From the NCBI GenBank assembly GCA_032629725.1, contig JAFEVB010000002.1:2914001-2978000 (forward strand): 64,000 nucleotides of DNA, given 5' to 3'. Below the pieces are notes generated by a model. The model was not told the origin of the DNA. It searched no databases and saw nothing but the letters and a program-made list of their open reading frames with translations. Below are positions 22,386 through 32,993 of the stretch, piece by piece (positions within the stretch are counted from its first letter, which is position 1; the number at the start of each line of letters is the position of its first letter). The translations under genes and the position numbers were made by a program. This DNA comes from Gremmenia infestans (lineage: Eukaryota > Ascomycota > Leotiomycetes > Helotiales > Hamatocanthoscyphaceae).

Positions 22386-23884
22386 ATGGTACAATACATA
22401 ATAACCCCCTGGCGCACACCCGCCGACCTCCTCCTCGTCCGGCAACAGCTCTACAACAACCAAAGCCAAAGCCATTTTGAAAACGGGGTTCATGGCGATG
22501 CGGATAGAGAAGGAGAGAGACGGAAAGCTGTAGCTCAGGTCTCGGTGTGGATGCAGAGGGGCAATTGTCCGCATCTGGTCGAGGCGAGTGCTATTCTGAC
22601 GAGTGCCATTTTGAATGATGTACCGGGGAATTCGACGTATTGTGTCAGGGCTGCGTATTCGGCGGCTTTTTGTAGGTTAGTTTGAATGGGTTTTCTTTGG
22701 TTTGCTTTAATTTTTGGATTTGTTGATTTGTTTTGGTTTGAGTTGAGTTTGGTTGGGTATGCTGTTTGTCTTTTTGAAGAGACGCGTTGCTTTCTTTTCT
22801 TCGGGTGGGGATTTTGTGTATTTCAACGAAGCGGGGAGTGGGGGCTGTTGTTCACTTACCGTTTTTTTATTTATTTATATCATTGTTCTCTCCAAATAGC
22901 TGTCAGGCGGTTTTCGAGGTAGTCTCAGAATTAGTATGGCGAGATATACATACTCAAAGCCAAGTATCAAAAAGACATCCCTCCCACTCATCACAATCCT
23001 ATCACTTCCACCACTGCCACTATCCATTTCCATACCCCCCACCACATCTCAATACCTCACTCACTATTAAACCCCCGCATCAAAACCCCATAAACCCTTA
23101 TCTCCACCCCCACCCACCTACCACACTAACCCCCTCTCTCCCCCTCAGATTCGTAACCGGCCTCCTAGACTCGCACCAAACATCCCACAAAAAGCTCTCC
23201 ATGTACAGCATCGCGCGCACGCTCTCCCTGCCCGCCACGTACGTCGAGCTGCGGCACCAAGCGACGCACGAGGAGCTGCCGTCGCTGGCCAAGCTACGGA
23301 GTGCGAGCGTCAAGGCTCTGAGGTGGATCTGGGAGTTTTATTGGGTGAAATTGTCCGAGGTTGATGTGAAGGGAGATGGTGGGAAGGGGGAGGGGGAGGG
23401 GGAGGCGGATGAATGTAAGGAGTTTGTGAGGAGGTATTTGCAGGAAGCTGATGATGAGGATATGCACGGAGAGGTAGAGGTAGAAGCCAGCTCGCGGGGT
23501 TGGGATCGAGCGCGCCTAATGGCCGCGATTACGGGAATCCAGAACGAGGCTGCGGATTCCGACGCAAGGCTTCTACTTCTACTGCGGGCGTCGCGACTCC
23601 AACAACGGTTCTTAGACTCCGAGACAGATCTACATTCAACTCCTCCCCCTGCTCCTACTCCTGCTCCTGTTGTCAAGAACCTGCAAGATCTGAAGCGGGA
23701 AATGGAGGATATGGAAATGGAAATGGAAATGGAGATGGAGATGGATCTAAACAACGAGGGCACAGATGATAGATCACGAGAGACTGACACTGTCACTGTT
23801 GGCGCGGATTATCTTCATCTCGCTGGAAAGGGATGGGCGGCGTGGGAAGGCCCTTGGGTGCCGAAGCCTATTGGAGTTGTGTGA
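22386..23884 (+). CDS. LAS1: Ribosome biogenesis endonuclease Las1
   Basis: Exons 22386-22675 and 23149-23884, joined inside an Arg codon, giving 341 residues. The Las1 (HEPN) domain has PWRTPADLLLVRQQLY, VSVWMQRGNCPHLVEASA, then across the junction AAFCR/FVTGLLD. It continues SMYSIARTLSLPATYVELRHQATHEELPSLAKL with the catalytic RHQATH (R-x4-H type) motif. Las1 cuts the C2 site of ITS2 in pre-60S rRNA with Grc3. The middle is Glu/Gly-rich, and a GGAAAT/GGAGAT repeat near 23700-23745 codes alternating Glu-Met. The intron is 473 nt, unusually long for this window, with donor GTTAGT, branch ACTAACC and acceptor CTCAG. Confidence 0.9.
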
Positions 23885-24373
23885 AGGTAAAGGTGTGAAG
23901 GAACAAACGGTATACCCTCAAGATCTTGACGCTTCGTGCGTGCGTTGGTATGGCATTTCCTGGCTGGGAGGCTATGCACTATCTATCAAATACGTCAAAT
24001 CGAAACTCCACATTGGACAGGAGCCCACATATAGAGTTACACTGAAAGTGCGGTCCAGATCATCAATAGAGCTGCTTAGTGCGGGAAAGGAATAGCAGTG
24101 TGGGATGGGACTAAACCTCAACCAGCTACGCAATTCGGAAACGCTTCACAGATCAACAATTCAAGCAGTCAGGATAGATATTGGTAAATAGGTGTGTGTA
24201 TTCATAAAGTTTTTGGTGGTATCATAATTCGTGTAGCAATCAAAAGGTATCATCCATCATTAACACAAAACGTGCTGCAACTTTCCGTACCCATTCTCCT
24301 TTCGCCTATTCCAAATTAACACTAACGGTATTCAAAAGTCCTTTCCCTAATACTTCACGCAACGAGTAGTACT
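23885..24373. other. Convergent intergenic region, no gene seen
   Basis: 490 bases between the LAS1 and transporter stop codons; only 3' regions are expected here. Confidence 0.6.
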
Positions 24374-26274
24374 TTATCCCTCTTTGGGAACCTCAGCAAC
24401 TCTCTCTGGAGAAGGTTCATGATGCTCAACGGCTGCCACGTGCTTGTCTTCTGGATCGAGTTCACCTCTCTCCAAACGACGAGCGCGCTTATCTACAGAT
24501 GTCTTCCAAGCCGGGGTACCGAGGAATCTGATGGAGCCAGGGGTGGTATCGTCGAAGATCTCCTCAACCTCCTCGAGAGGCTTCTGACTGGTCTCTGGAA
24601 AGACGAAGAAAACGTGGATGAACATGGAGACGCAGAAAACACCGAAGACGACGTAGACCTTCCAGCGAATGTTTGCGAATGCCGGAGGGACGAAGTATGC
24701 GAGGGCGAAGTTGAAGGCCCAGTTTGCTGAGGTTGCGAGAGCGACGGCCTTGCCTCGAACGCGGAGGGGGTAGAGTTCTGGGGGATAGATCCATGAGACT
24801 GGTCCCCAGGTAGGTGCATAGGAAGCGACAAAGAGGTAGGTGCATGCAATGACAGCCTTGGCGGGTGGTCCGGTGATGGCCATAGACTCAGCATTGGTGT
24901 CGAATTGCCCTACGTATGGTACTTTGCTGTACGTAGCGAGGAGACCAGCGTTAATAAATAGCCATAACATCATGAGGAAAGCACCGATGAGAAGAGTAGG
25001 GCGACGGCCCCATCTGTCAACGAACAACAGAGCAGGAACGGTCATAACCACATTGATGATGTATTGAATCGAGGAAGGCAAGAGAACGCTGCTGCCCAGA
25101 CCAGCCATGGTGAAGATGTAGGTAATGTAGTACATCATGACGTTCATTCCGGTGAGTTGGGACCATATTTGACAAAAGACACCGATGTGCGTTCGGTTGA
25201 TCATCTTCGGGCTCAGGAGCTCGAAGTATGTGACATCTGCATTGGCGCGTTCAAACTCGACGACCTCTCTAATCTCTGCAATCTCCTTGGCAACGAAGGG
25301 CGAGTTGTCGTCACCCTTGGCGTGTGTCAGGGCAAGAACATGGACAGCCTCCTCCCATCGGTCCTTCTTGGCGAGCCATCTAGGAGATTCTGGCAGGAAG
25401 AGCATGGCGCCGAAGAGGATGATCGCAGGGATCATCTGCAGACCCCAGGGAACTCTGAAGGCGGCAGTGCCGTCGATGAACGAACACCCATAGGAGATGT
25501 AGAACATGACCAAGATACCCCAGGTGATTGCCCCTAATGTTCTGTCAGTCACGGGTTCCATAGCTAATGATGCAAGAGATATACTTACATTGTTGGGCTC
25601 CGACAAGTCTACCACGTTTTGATGGTGGTGCAATCTCGGTGATGTAAACGGGAACCTGCGCAGAGCAAATACCGACAGAGAAACCGTTGACAATACGGCC
25701 AACGATTAACATGGCGATTCCATTCGAGGCACAGACGAGGATGGAGCCAATGCACCAGATCGCGGCACCGATTTGGATTGCTCTCTTTCGTCCCAGGCGG
25801 TCCGAGAGGTAACCAGAGACCAATGCTCCAAGCCACGAACCACCAGGCATGGCAGCGGTGATTCCTCCTATGCACTTGTCAGATATTGCACTTTCCAAGG
25901 AGGCTGGTGCGAATTACTTACCCTGAACATTTGCTTGTGGACCCTTGCAGGGCTCATCGCCTTGGTTGAAGTAACACTTGTAGGCGTGTGTGGAGATAAT
26001 AGCTGACATGGAGCTAATATCGAAACCAAACAGCCCACCACCGATCACAGAGACCGCGGCGATCTAGGGGAGGAGCGCTTGTCAGCATGTTGTCTTGGGT
26101 GATGTTGAGTGAGTAAGTGAGTGAAGTGAGTGAAGAAGAGTCAATTGGGGGGAAATGTAGTCGCACACCCAAGGTAGAGACAAGTCTTGACTTGGAAGAA
26201 AACGACAAATGCTGAGAAAGAGGAGTTCTGTGAAGCTGGTAACTTACAACGTAAACATTGCCGACGGTATACAT
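24374..26274 (-). CDS. MFS sugar (hexose-type) transporter
   Basis: Four exons: 26274-26248, 26063-25922, 25867-25589 and 25533-24374, giving 535 residues. The first exon codes only MYTVGNVYV; intron 1 (184 nt) contains GTGAGTGA-type repeats near 26105-26140. Sugar-porter hallmarks are present: GGGLFGFDISSMSAI in TM1, GYLSDRLGRKRAIQ, the PVYITEIAPPSKRGRLVG loop, LPESPRWLAKKDRWEEA, WSQLTGMNVMMYY in TM7, FVDRWGRRP, and PETSQKPLEEVEEIF after TM12. It belongs to the fungal proton-coupled hexose transporter branch of the major facilitator superfamily at the plasma membrane. Substrate (glucose or another monosaccharide) cannot be fixed by eye. Confidence 0.92.
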
Positions 26275-28369
26275 GTTGGCGATTGAAGGTCCTCAGACGA
26301 GTATGAATGTTAGTTGTTTTTCAATGATTATGTTTGGATGACTTCTAGAGTCTTTAGGATGCGGAAAGAGTCAAGTTATAAGAATTGCGGAGATGTGGAG
26401 TTGTTATTTAAATTATATCTGTCTGGGGCAGAAGGACCGATCACATAACAGCATGCTAGGATTCACCCTTGGAAGGTACGAGGTAAGATGTTTGTTTGCG
26501 TTCAGTTCGGTAGCCGCTAACAATGGCATGCATTCACAAGGTTTGCGCCGAGCACCCACCAAAAGTTATTGGCCGATGACTTCTCACGAGACTTGACACG
26601 CCTCGACCCTTGTGCCTGTGCGAAGCCTTTCTGTTGGTCAAGATGCGGCAGAACCCAGCAAACTCTGCAATTCGAGCCTCAAGGGTGCCGATCCCTGAAG
26701 GCATTCCCATGAGAAAGGCATGGGTATGTTATGTCAAAGTCCGGGGGGCCCCACCCACGCGACAGTGTCTAGAGTGTTTATGTTAAACTGCCACGGCTTA
26801 ATGGTGCCATCTATTTGGCTGTCCTGTGAGACATGTCGTGTGACTTTGGTCGTACGAAGAGAAGGTATATCGATCGCATCGCATACCTACCTACTTCTAA
26901 TTTGGTACCAACTTTTTAGTAATACCGCTCTGCCAATACAAAGTGCTGGATTTACCCCCCAAGGTGGGGTGTTTGGGGAACTGGAGACATGGGATGGAGA
27001 TATACGCGGGATCTTGTTGGGTCTATGTCCACTCCACTCCACCACGCCATGCGACCTGGACAATCAGGAGGAATGAATGGTACGAGGGAAGAGAAACTAT
27101 AAAGTAAAAGTTTTACTTCTCAGTAGCAAACACCCATGGACCGGATATAAAATGGCCATAACAATAACGGTTGAGGCGCGCTTTCAAGCCCAACGAAGCA
27201 CAAGCCTTTACTGTACACCAGAACGCCTCCCGTTGAAGCTGCAGCAAGGTTTTGGTCAGGTTTGAAGTAGAAAACCCAACCCGTCTTCTATCATTCCATA
27301 CTCGGTACAATACGAAAACACGAACGAGTAGATTTCTTCTTCCGTTCCGCCTGTCACGGAACTCCCGATCTCCTGCAATTGCAACTGCAAGGTCTACGAA
27401 GCAACTCCCATTATGTCTGGTTGTTTCCTTCTCTTCTTTTCCCTTATTTGGTGCTGATGTTCCAGACGGCAGAGAACGAGATGCGACAGGGGGAAGTTCA
27501 AGTTACAATGCGTCTTTTCCCGGAGATACTACTGCATCCGTACTTGTAAGAACTCGGGCAGCGATCAGCATATTCCAGACTCGACGGTCCGAATGAATGC
27601 AACGTTGCAGAGAAGAGACTCGGACGGTGTCTAAATACAGTAAGATCTTACGAAATATCGGGTGGAAGAGAGAATACTGTACAAGTTCTGGCCTGGGGTT
27701 ATGCAGGGATTTGTGCTGAAAGTTATGTAAGCCCTTCACGTGATGCGGGGTCTCCATATCTCCATCATTTCACATGATACAGTTTGACGACAACATCGTT
27801 GTTGGAAGGACAGACAGGCACAGGCACAGGCACTGCATGAGAGAGAATGCTTTTTGAGACGCATCTCACTCTCTTCCACTTCAAATCTTGCGCTACATAC
27901 ATACGTACGTCTCGGCACACAAAACACGCGGAAAGACTCGTCTCCGAGATAAGGCAAAGTAAGGTAGTGTAGGTACCTAGGTACATAGGTACACAGGTAC
28001 ATAGGTAGGTAGGTAAGGTAAGATCTCACTTGCCATTCATCGATTGTCCAGTCCTGAGATCAATTGATTCCATTCGCATCTTTCCTCGGCGTCGGCAGAC
28101 GTTTCCTACCTATGTTCCTTGTTTCATTCGTGTCGCGTCAGCCTCCTTTCTGTTCTGTGCTACCAAGCTCTCAGGACTCCCATTTCCACAATTCAATTCA
28201 ATTAATCAATTAATCAATCAATTCCCTCCACCTCGAAGCAATTCAATTGAAGACTAAATCCTAATATATATATCTTTCCTTTCCTCTTCTCTCCTCTCCT
28301 TCTAACCCAACCATAAACTCCCACCTTCCATCTCCCCAATTCAAGTCAAGTCAACTGAAAACAGCAATC
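26275..28369. other. Divergent upstream region of transporter and DUF7053 gene
   Basis: 2.1 kb between head-to-head start codons. It contains an AGGTAC/AGGT repeat (27971-28020) and pyrimidine-rich leader sequence before 28370. Frames at 26720-27076 and 27252-27596 look non-coding. Confidence 0.5.
27971..28020. repeat. AGGTAC/AGGT short tandem repeat
   Basis: Imperfect repeats of AGGTACCT, AGGTACAT, AGGTACAC and AGGT run for 50 bases. It lies about 350 bases before the DUF7053 start codon. Confidence 0.7.
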
Positions 28370-29149
28370 ATGTCTTCCTGTAAGTCCACCCTCCCCCTCC
28401 ACCCACAATCTAACACCCCCCACCCAGCATACTTCACAACAACAACAACAGTAACCACAACCACCGCCCTCCCCCCAACAATCACCCTGCCCGAAATCCT
28501 CAGCATCCTACACTCCCCCGCCCTAATGCTAACCATAAACCCGCTCCTGAAATCCGCCACTCCCCTCCCCAACCCCGCCATCCACGCCTTCTACAAAACC
28601 GTCCCCGCATCCCTAAAACCCACCTCCGCTTCCGCGATCGCCGAAATCCCCGTCTATTCGTGCGTGGAGGCATCACAAGCACAAGGACGAGGACAAGGCT
28701 CGAGCACGGGCGAAAAGAGCGCTGGAGAAGCAGGGGAAGGAGAAGGAGAGGAGCAAAGCCAAGGCACCTGGCGCGGCGGCTGGTCAAAACGCTTCATCCC
28801 CGACGAAATAACCTACGAAACCAGCATGCAGCGCACGCCAACCGGCATGTTCGCCATCACGCATGCGCCGATGGGCGTGCACAGCGTGACGACGTGGAAG
28901 GTGACTAGTAAGGGGCAGGACGGCGCTGGGTGTGTGTTGGAGAAGGAGGGCAGGGTGACGAGTAATAGGATGTTGATGGGTTTTATCAAGACGACGTTGC
29001 AGGAGAGTTATGATAGGTTGGCTAGGGATTTCGTCGTTATGTTGCTGAGGGAGCTGGAGAAAAAGAAGGAGAGCGAGGGGGACAAGGTGAAGGAGAAGGA
29101 GAGGGTTGGGGAGCCTGCTGCTGGGAAACAGGTTGAGGTTGAGGCTTAA
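28370..29149 (+). CDS. DUF7053-like fungal protein
   Basis: Exons 28370-28379 and 28428-29149, joined in a Ser codon, giving 243 residues. The first coding exon is only 10 bases (donor GTAAGT, acceptor CCCAG). The protein starts MSSSYFTTTTTV. It has the pattern I associate with DUF7053: a beta start, LPEILSILHSPALMLTINPL, YETSMQRTPTGMFAITHAPMGVHSVTTWKV, and a closing helix MGFIKTTLQESYDRLARDFV. These are small, soluble START-like fungal proteins of unknown function. The tail is a charged Lys/Glu helix. The family call is from memory and moderately sure. Confidence 0.75.
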   Translation: MSSCKSTLPLHPQSNTPHPAYFTTTTTVTTTTALPPTITLPEILSILHSPALMLTINPLLKSATPLPNPAIHAFYKTVPASLKPTSASAIAEIPVYSCVEASQAQGRGQGSSTGEKSAGEAGEGEGEEQSQGTWRGGWSKRFIPDEITYETSMQRTPTGMFAITHAPMGVHSVTTWKVTSKGQDGAGCVLEKEGRVTSNRMLMGFIKTTLQESYDRLARDFVVMLLRELEKKKESEGDKVKEKERVGEPAAGKQVEVEA

Positions 29150-29566
29150 GGTACATACTTGGTTGAGCGCCGTTGCAGTCATATGGTAGAGTAGCACGAC
29201 TTACTGTACCTCTCGCTATAACAACAGCAAAAAAAGAGATCGAGAGAAAGAGAATCAACATAGACTTATACACACCTCATTACGCCATAGCGTGTCTAAT
29301 CAGTGATAATGACTGACACGAACGAGTGAGCGGCTTCTATCACATGAGATGCGAGCTTCTGCCTCGGTAAAAATTATCATTAGGGGTATTGCTATTGGCT
29401 AACTTTACACAGACCCGGACTTCCCAACTGGAAATGCTCAAGAGCAACATCCTACTACCCCAACGAATCCACCTCCTCAAGAACAACAGACCCTTTTCCA
29501 TCTTGTCTATCCCTCATCCCAGATAAATCTAACGACCCAACCCCCCTCCCAAAATTCAGTCTACCC
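29150..29566. other. Convergent intergenic region, no gene seen
   Basis: About 420 bases between two convergent stop codons. No credible open frame. Confidence 0.6.
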
Positions 29567-31480
29567 TTAAAGCTTACTAGCCATGTCAACACTCCTCTTC
29601 AACAACCTAATTTCCGTCCTCCCCAACTCCTCCTCCGGCAATCCTTCACCCCCATCCTTCGCCTTCCAAACCACACCACCCGCTCCCGTTGTGCCATTCT
29701 GTACACCCACCGACTCCACCAGCTCGTAGTTTTCAAGCGCAGCACTAGAATACTTATTCAAATTCCAATTCAGACCCACAAGACCCTTTGCAGCATTCAG
29801 AAGATGTGATACCTCTGAAACATGCTTGGAGTCCTCTTGTGTACCAAGCCCTCCGCTATCCATGCGGATGCGAACGCTAGGATGGATGAATTCGCATGTG
29901 TTCTTCAATGGTATATTGGTTCCAAGACCGGTTTTGTCATTGACGACATGATACCGGCCGGGGGTACGAACTGCGGGTGAGAGACCCGCGACAATGCCCT
30001 TAATCGTGTTGTGGGGTGCTGAGTCGTAGAGCTTGCCAAAGGCCCAAGGTCGAATTGGTTCTGCTTGCTTGATGTAATATTCGTTGTTCAGATCTTGTAG
30101 CCACTAGATCATGGGGAGTTGGTTATTTCCTATGCAAGACAAGTTCAGGAGTAGAAGGAACTTATATTTCCACTCTAGGGAATTTATAGGAGAAGGTAGA
30201 GCACATGAGAGGAAACATAACAGAAGGGGGTAGGGCAAAATCAAAGAACCAGTTATCCTTACGTCGAGATATATGGGGTCGAATGTCAAGATTCCGCCGT
30301 CACTTTCTTCGAATTGGCTGATCATCCAAGCGAGTGTGATATTGGAGATACCGGCGTCGGGATACGATCCGCCTATATTCGAATGCACCCCGGGAAACCA
30401 GCATTGTCTGAGCTTCTTCAGGTTTTGGTCGTTAGTGGGCCATTCCCAGAGTGTGGGAGCAAACAGTTTTCGGTGCTCGTCGAGGCCAAGTGCTTGGAAT
30501 GCATGTTGAACGTGCACGGCTACTTTGGTGTTGACGAAAGAGAATTCCTTGACGTTTTCTGCATGGAATGGTAAAGGTATACCGAGGGAACCTAGCAGGA
30601 GATAACCTGTCAGCTACCGCAAACGTCCAAGAGGTCAGTCAAACCTACCAACGGTATCCCAAACCCCAACAGCCCGAATTGGCATCGGCCATCTCGTAAT
30701 ACCATGCTACCATCAAATCAGCCGGATCTCTCTCTACTTTCGTCTCAAGAACATACCTCAATCAACGTCTGCCTATACACCGGATCCGTAAAAGAAACCT
30801 TCCTCCCAAACCGACTCTCAAACCACTCACTCTGCCTCCCCTCCACATTCTGCTTCATCCAATCCCCAAAAACGCCCCAAAAGCTCTCCATCCCCGCCCG
30901 AGTCAACAGCCCAACATCACTCACCAAACTCGAAATAGCCCTCGCAGTAAACGCGCCCCTCGAAAATCCCAGCAGCACAATCTCGTCGATGGGTTTCGAG
31001 ACATCATTGAGCGCCTCTTGAGACTCCGGGTCGAAATTGTTAGCTAGAAATCCATACGCTTCGCGGACGTGCTCAGAGAGCCCGACACCCGTGGCGCCGC
31101 CCACAACTTTATCTTCTTCGCCGCCGTTGGCGCCCACGCCGCGCTGGTAGAAGACGATCTGGGGGATACCGGCGTCGTCTTTGTGTTTTATGGCGCGGAC
31201 GATGCGTGTGACATTCGAGGGGATCTGAGCTGCCGGTGGTGCGAAGATGGTGTCGTCGTAGCCTTGATCGCTGTTCTATGAAATAATTTTGATTAGGTGG
31301 TTCTGGTCGAATACTCGTATGGGATGATGAGTATGGGGAAGCGGTACCTGCCACGTTCCTGCGAAGGTGATGTTAGCTGCAAGTGGTTGAGATGTAGAGA
31401 AAAGGAGATAGATACACACCATCACACGCGATGACCATCTTCTTACCAACGCTCCTCTTTGAATCAAGACTCGAAGCCAT
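29567..31480 (-). CDS. DUF2235 alpha/beta hydrolase with C-terminal SKL
   Basis: Six exons: 31480-31420, 31358-31348, 31275-30757, 30706-30649, 30591-30263 and 30103-29567, giving 504 residues. It belongs to the DUF2235 (Tle1-type) alpha/beta hydrolase family. Markers are VIACDGTWQNSD at the start, the nucleophile elbow GFSRGAFTARA (Ser129), GVWDTVGSLGIP, VQHAFQALGLDEHRKLFAPTLW and CWFPGVHSNIGGSYPD. Exon 2 is an 11-base microexon coding Thr-Trp-Gln of the conserved motif. The protein ends in Ser-Lys-Leu, a type 1 peroxisomal signal. An upstream in-frame ATG at 31594 would add a 38-residue Arg-rich extension. The likely activity is an esterase or phospholipase; the substrate is unknown. Confidence 0.88.
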
Positions 31481-32993
31481 AGTAAACGATCTTCCGAAAG
31501 CAGCCAGATAGCGAGAGCGAACTGGAGCAAACCTAGGCGATAGTCGACAAGCACAATCTAATACTTTTGATATCCGGAAAGCGTAACTATTCATTCAATC
31601 ACGCTCTAGTAAGAAGTAAAGACGGACAGGAGGGTTAGGTATAAGGAAGTTTGTTATTATTGTTGCAGTGGATTATATATAGGAATGTGAACGCATCTCA
31701 GCGTCTTTGGCACCCCTCACATGCCCTCAAGCTGATGTCAGAAGCAGATTGGTGGGTGGTACCTGCCATACCTATATAAGGCGGGGAAGCCGTAGTTGCA
31801 GTTGCGCTTACACTTGTCTTTGCTTGTCGCGTTGCAAAAGGCTTTTGCAACGCTCTTACCTACTCGGCTTACATCCAAAGTGTGTGACGGACTAGGTAAG
31901 GGAAACGAAAAGGAGGCTTGGCTACTGCTTGGCTACTCCACTGGGAGGAAGGTGCGGAGGGGTATGAAGGTTCGGGCTGAGTTAGAAGGGGCGCGTTGAT
32001 ACAGCAAGCGGGAAGTGTGAATAAACACGGACGGTACCTGGATTGGAGTAAGTACTCGAGTACTCCAGCCAACTCGCTCAATAAGGAAAGCAGCTGAAGA
32101 AACCAACTGGAAGGCTTGCTTGCTTGTGGCCGCTTGTATGAGACATTGCGCTTGGGCTGCCTGAGGTTGCAGGTGGCTTCCAAGAACTCGGTCAAGCGAG
32201 CCCAATGAAATACAAGAAACATGGCCATGGCTTGCTTGCATTTGCACTGCGTGGATGGGTGACCAATATTTTTATTTTGCCCGTCCCCCTATTTTGTGTC
32301 CCATCCATCAACTATGAACACCATTGCCGTCATCCACCCCTTCTGTTCCCATCCTATCCCATTTTCTTCTGTGCCAATCCAAAACCAAAGCATAAAAACA
32401 GACATCGCCTTGTCTTGTACCCGCAAACAACCAGAGAACCATCATCATCGTTACCTAGCACTCTAAATCCATGCCATGCCGCCGTGATATTTCATATTAT
32501 TCAACCAAATAAATCCGCCGAATCCAACATGCAATTACCAAACGTTGATCACATGTGATCCTTTGGGCAAAGACAAAGCAAGCAATGATGCGGGTCGAAT
32601 TGGATCTGGACAACGAGTGTATAGATAGAAAATATACTGCGTAAAGTTTATGCCGCGACCGCTAAGAAGTGAAACTAAGCGTGAGCGGCGTCGAGGAATG
32701 TCGGGTATTTCGAGAAGGTTTCGTGAAGTGTCGTTATTGCATCATACGTTCGCCAACAAGAACTCCTTGAAAAAGTAGAAATAGCCATCCCAAAAGAAAT
32801 GTCTTGAGGTCGAACAGAGAATCCCTTGCCCATATGTACGAGCCTGAAAAGGAAAGTATGACGGTGACCTTTGGCCATGTCATCTAGGTGCCGTACTTTA
32901 TACAGAATAAAAATTGAGTTACATAGCTCCGGAACTTTTGGTATAGACTTTTGAGCTTTTTATCGCCTTTGGTATCCATTCAGTTCGCAGTAT
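31481..32993. other. DUF2235 upstream region and TF 3' region, no gene seen
   Basis: 1.5 kb. The left end includes the alternative DUF2235 start at 31594 and its promoter. Overlapping frames near 31869-32558 have no coding features. Confidence 0.5.

Noticed and set aside
22787..23148. Open frame through the LAS1 intron into exon 2
   Set aside because: The intron must be removed to join conserved Las1 residues; the translated intron is low-complexity His/Pro/Ser.
25064..25537. 157-codon plus-strand ORF
   Set aside because: Antisense shadow of the MFS transporter.
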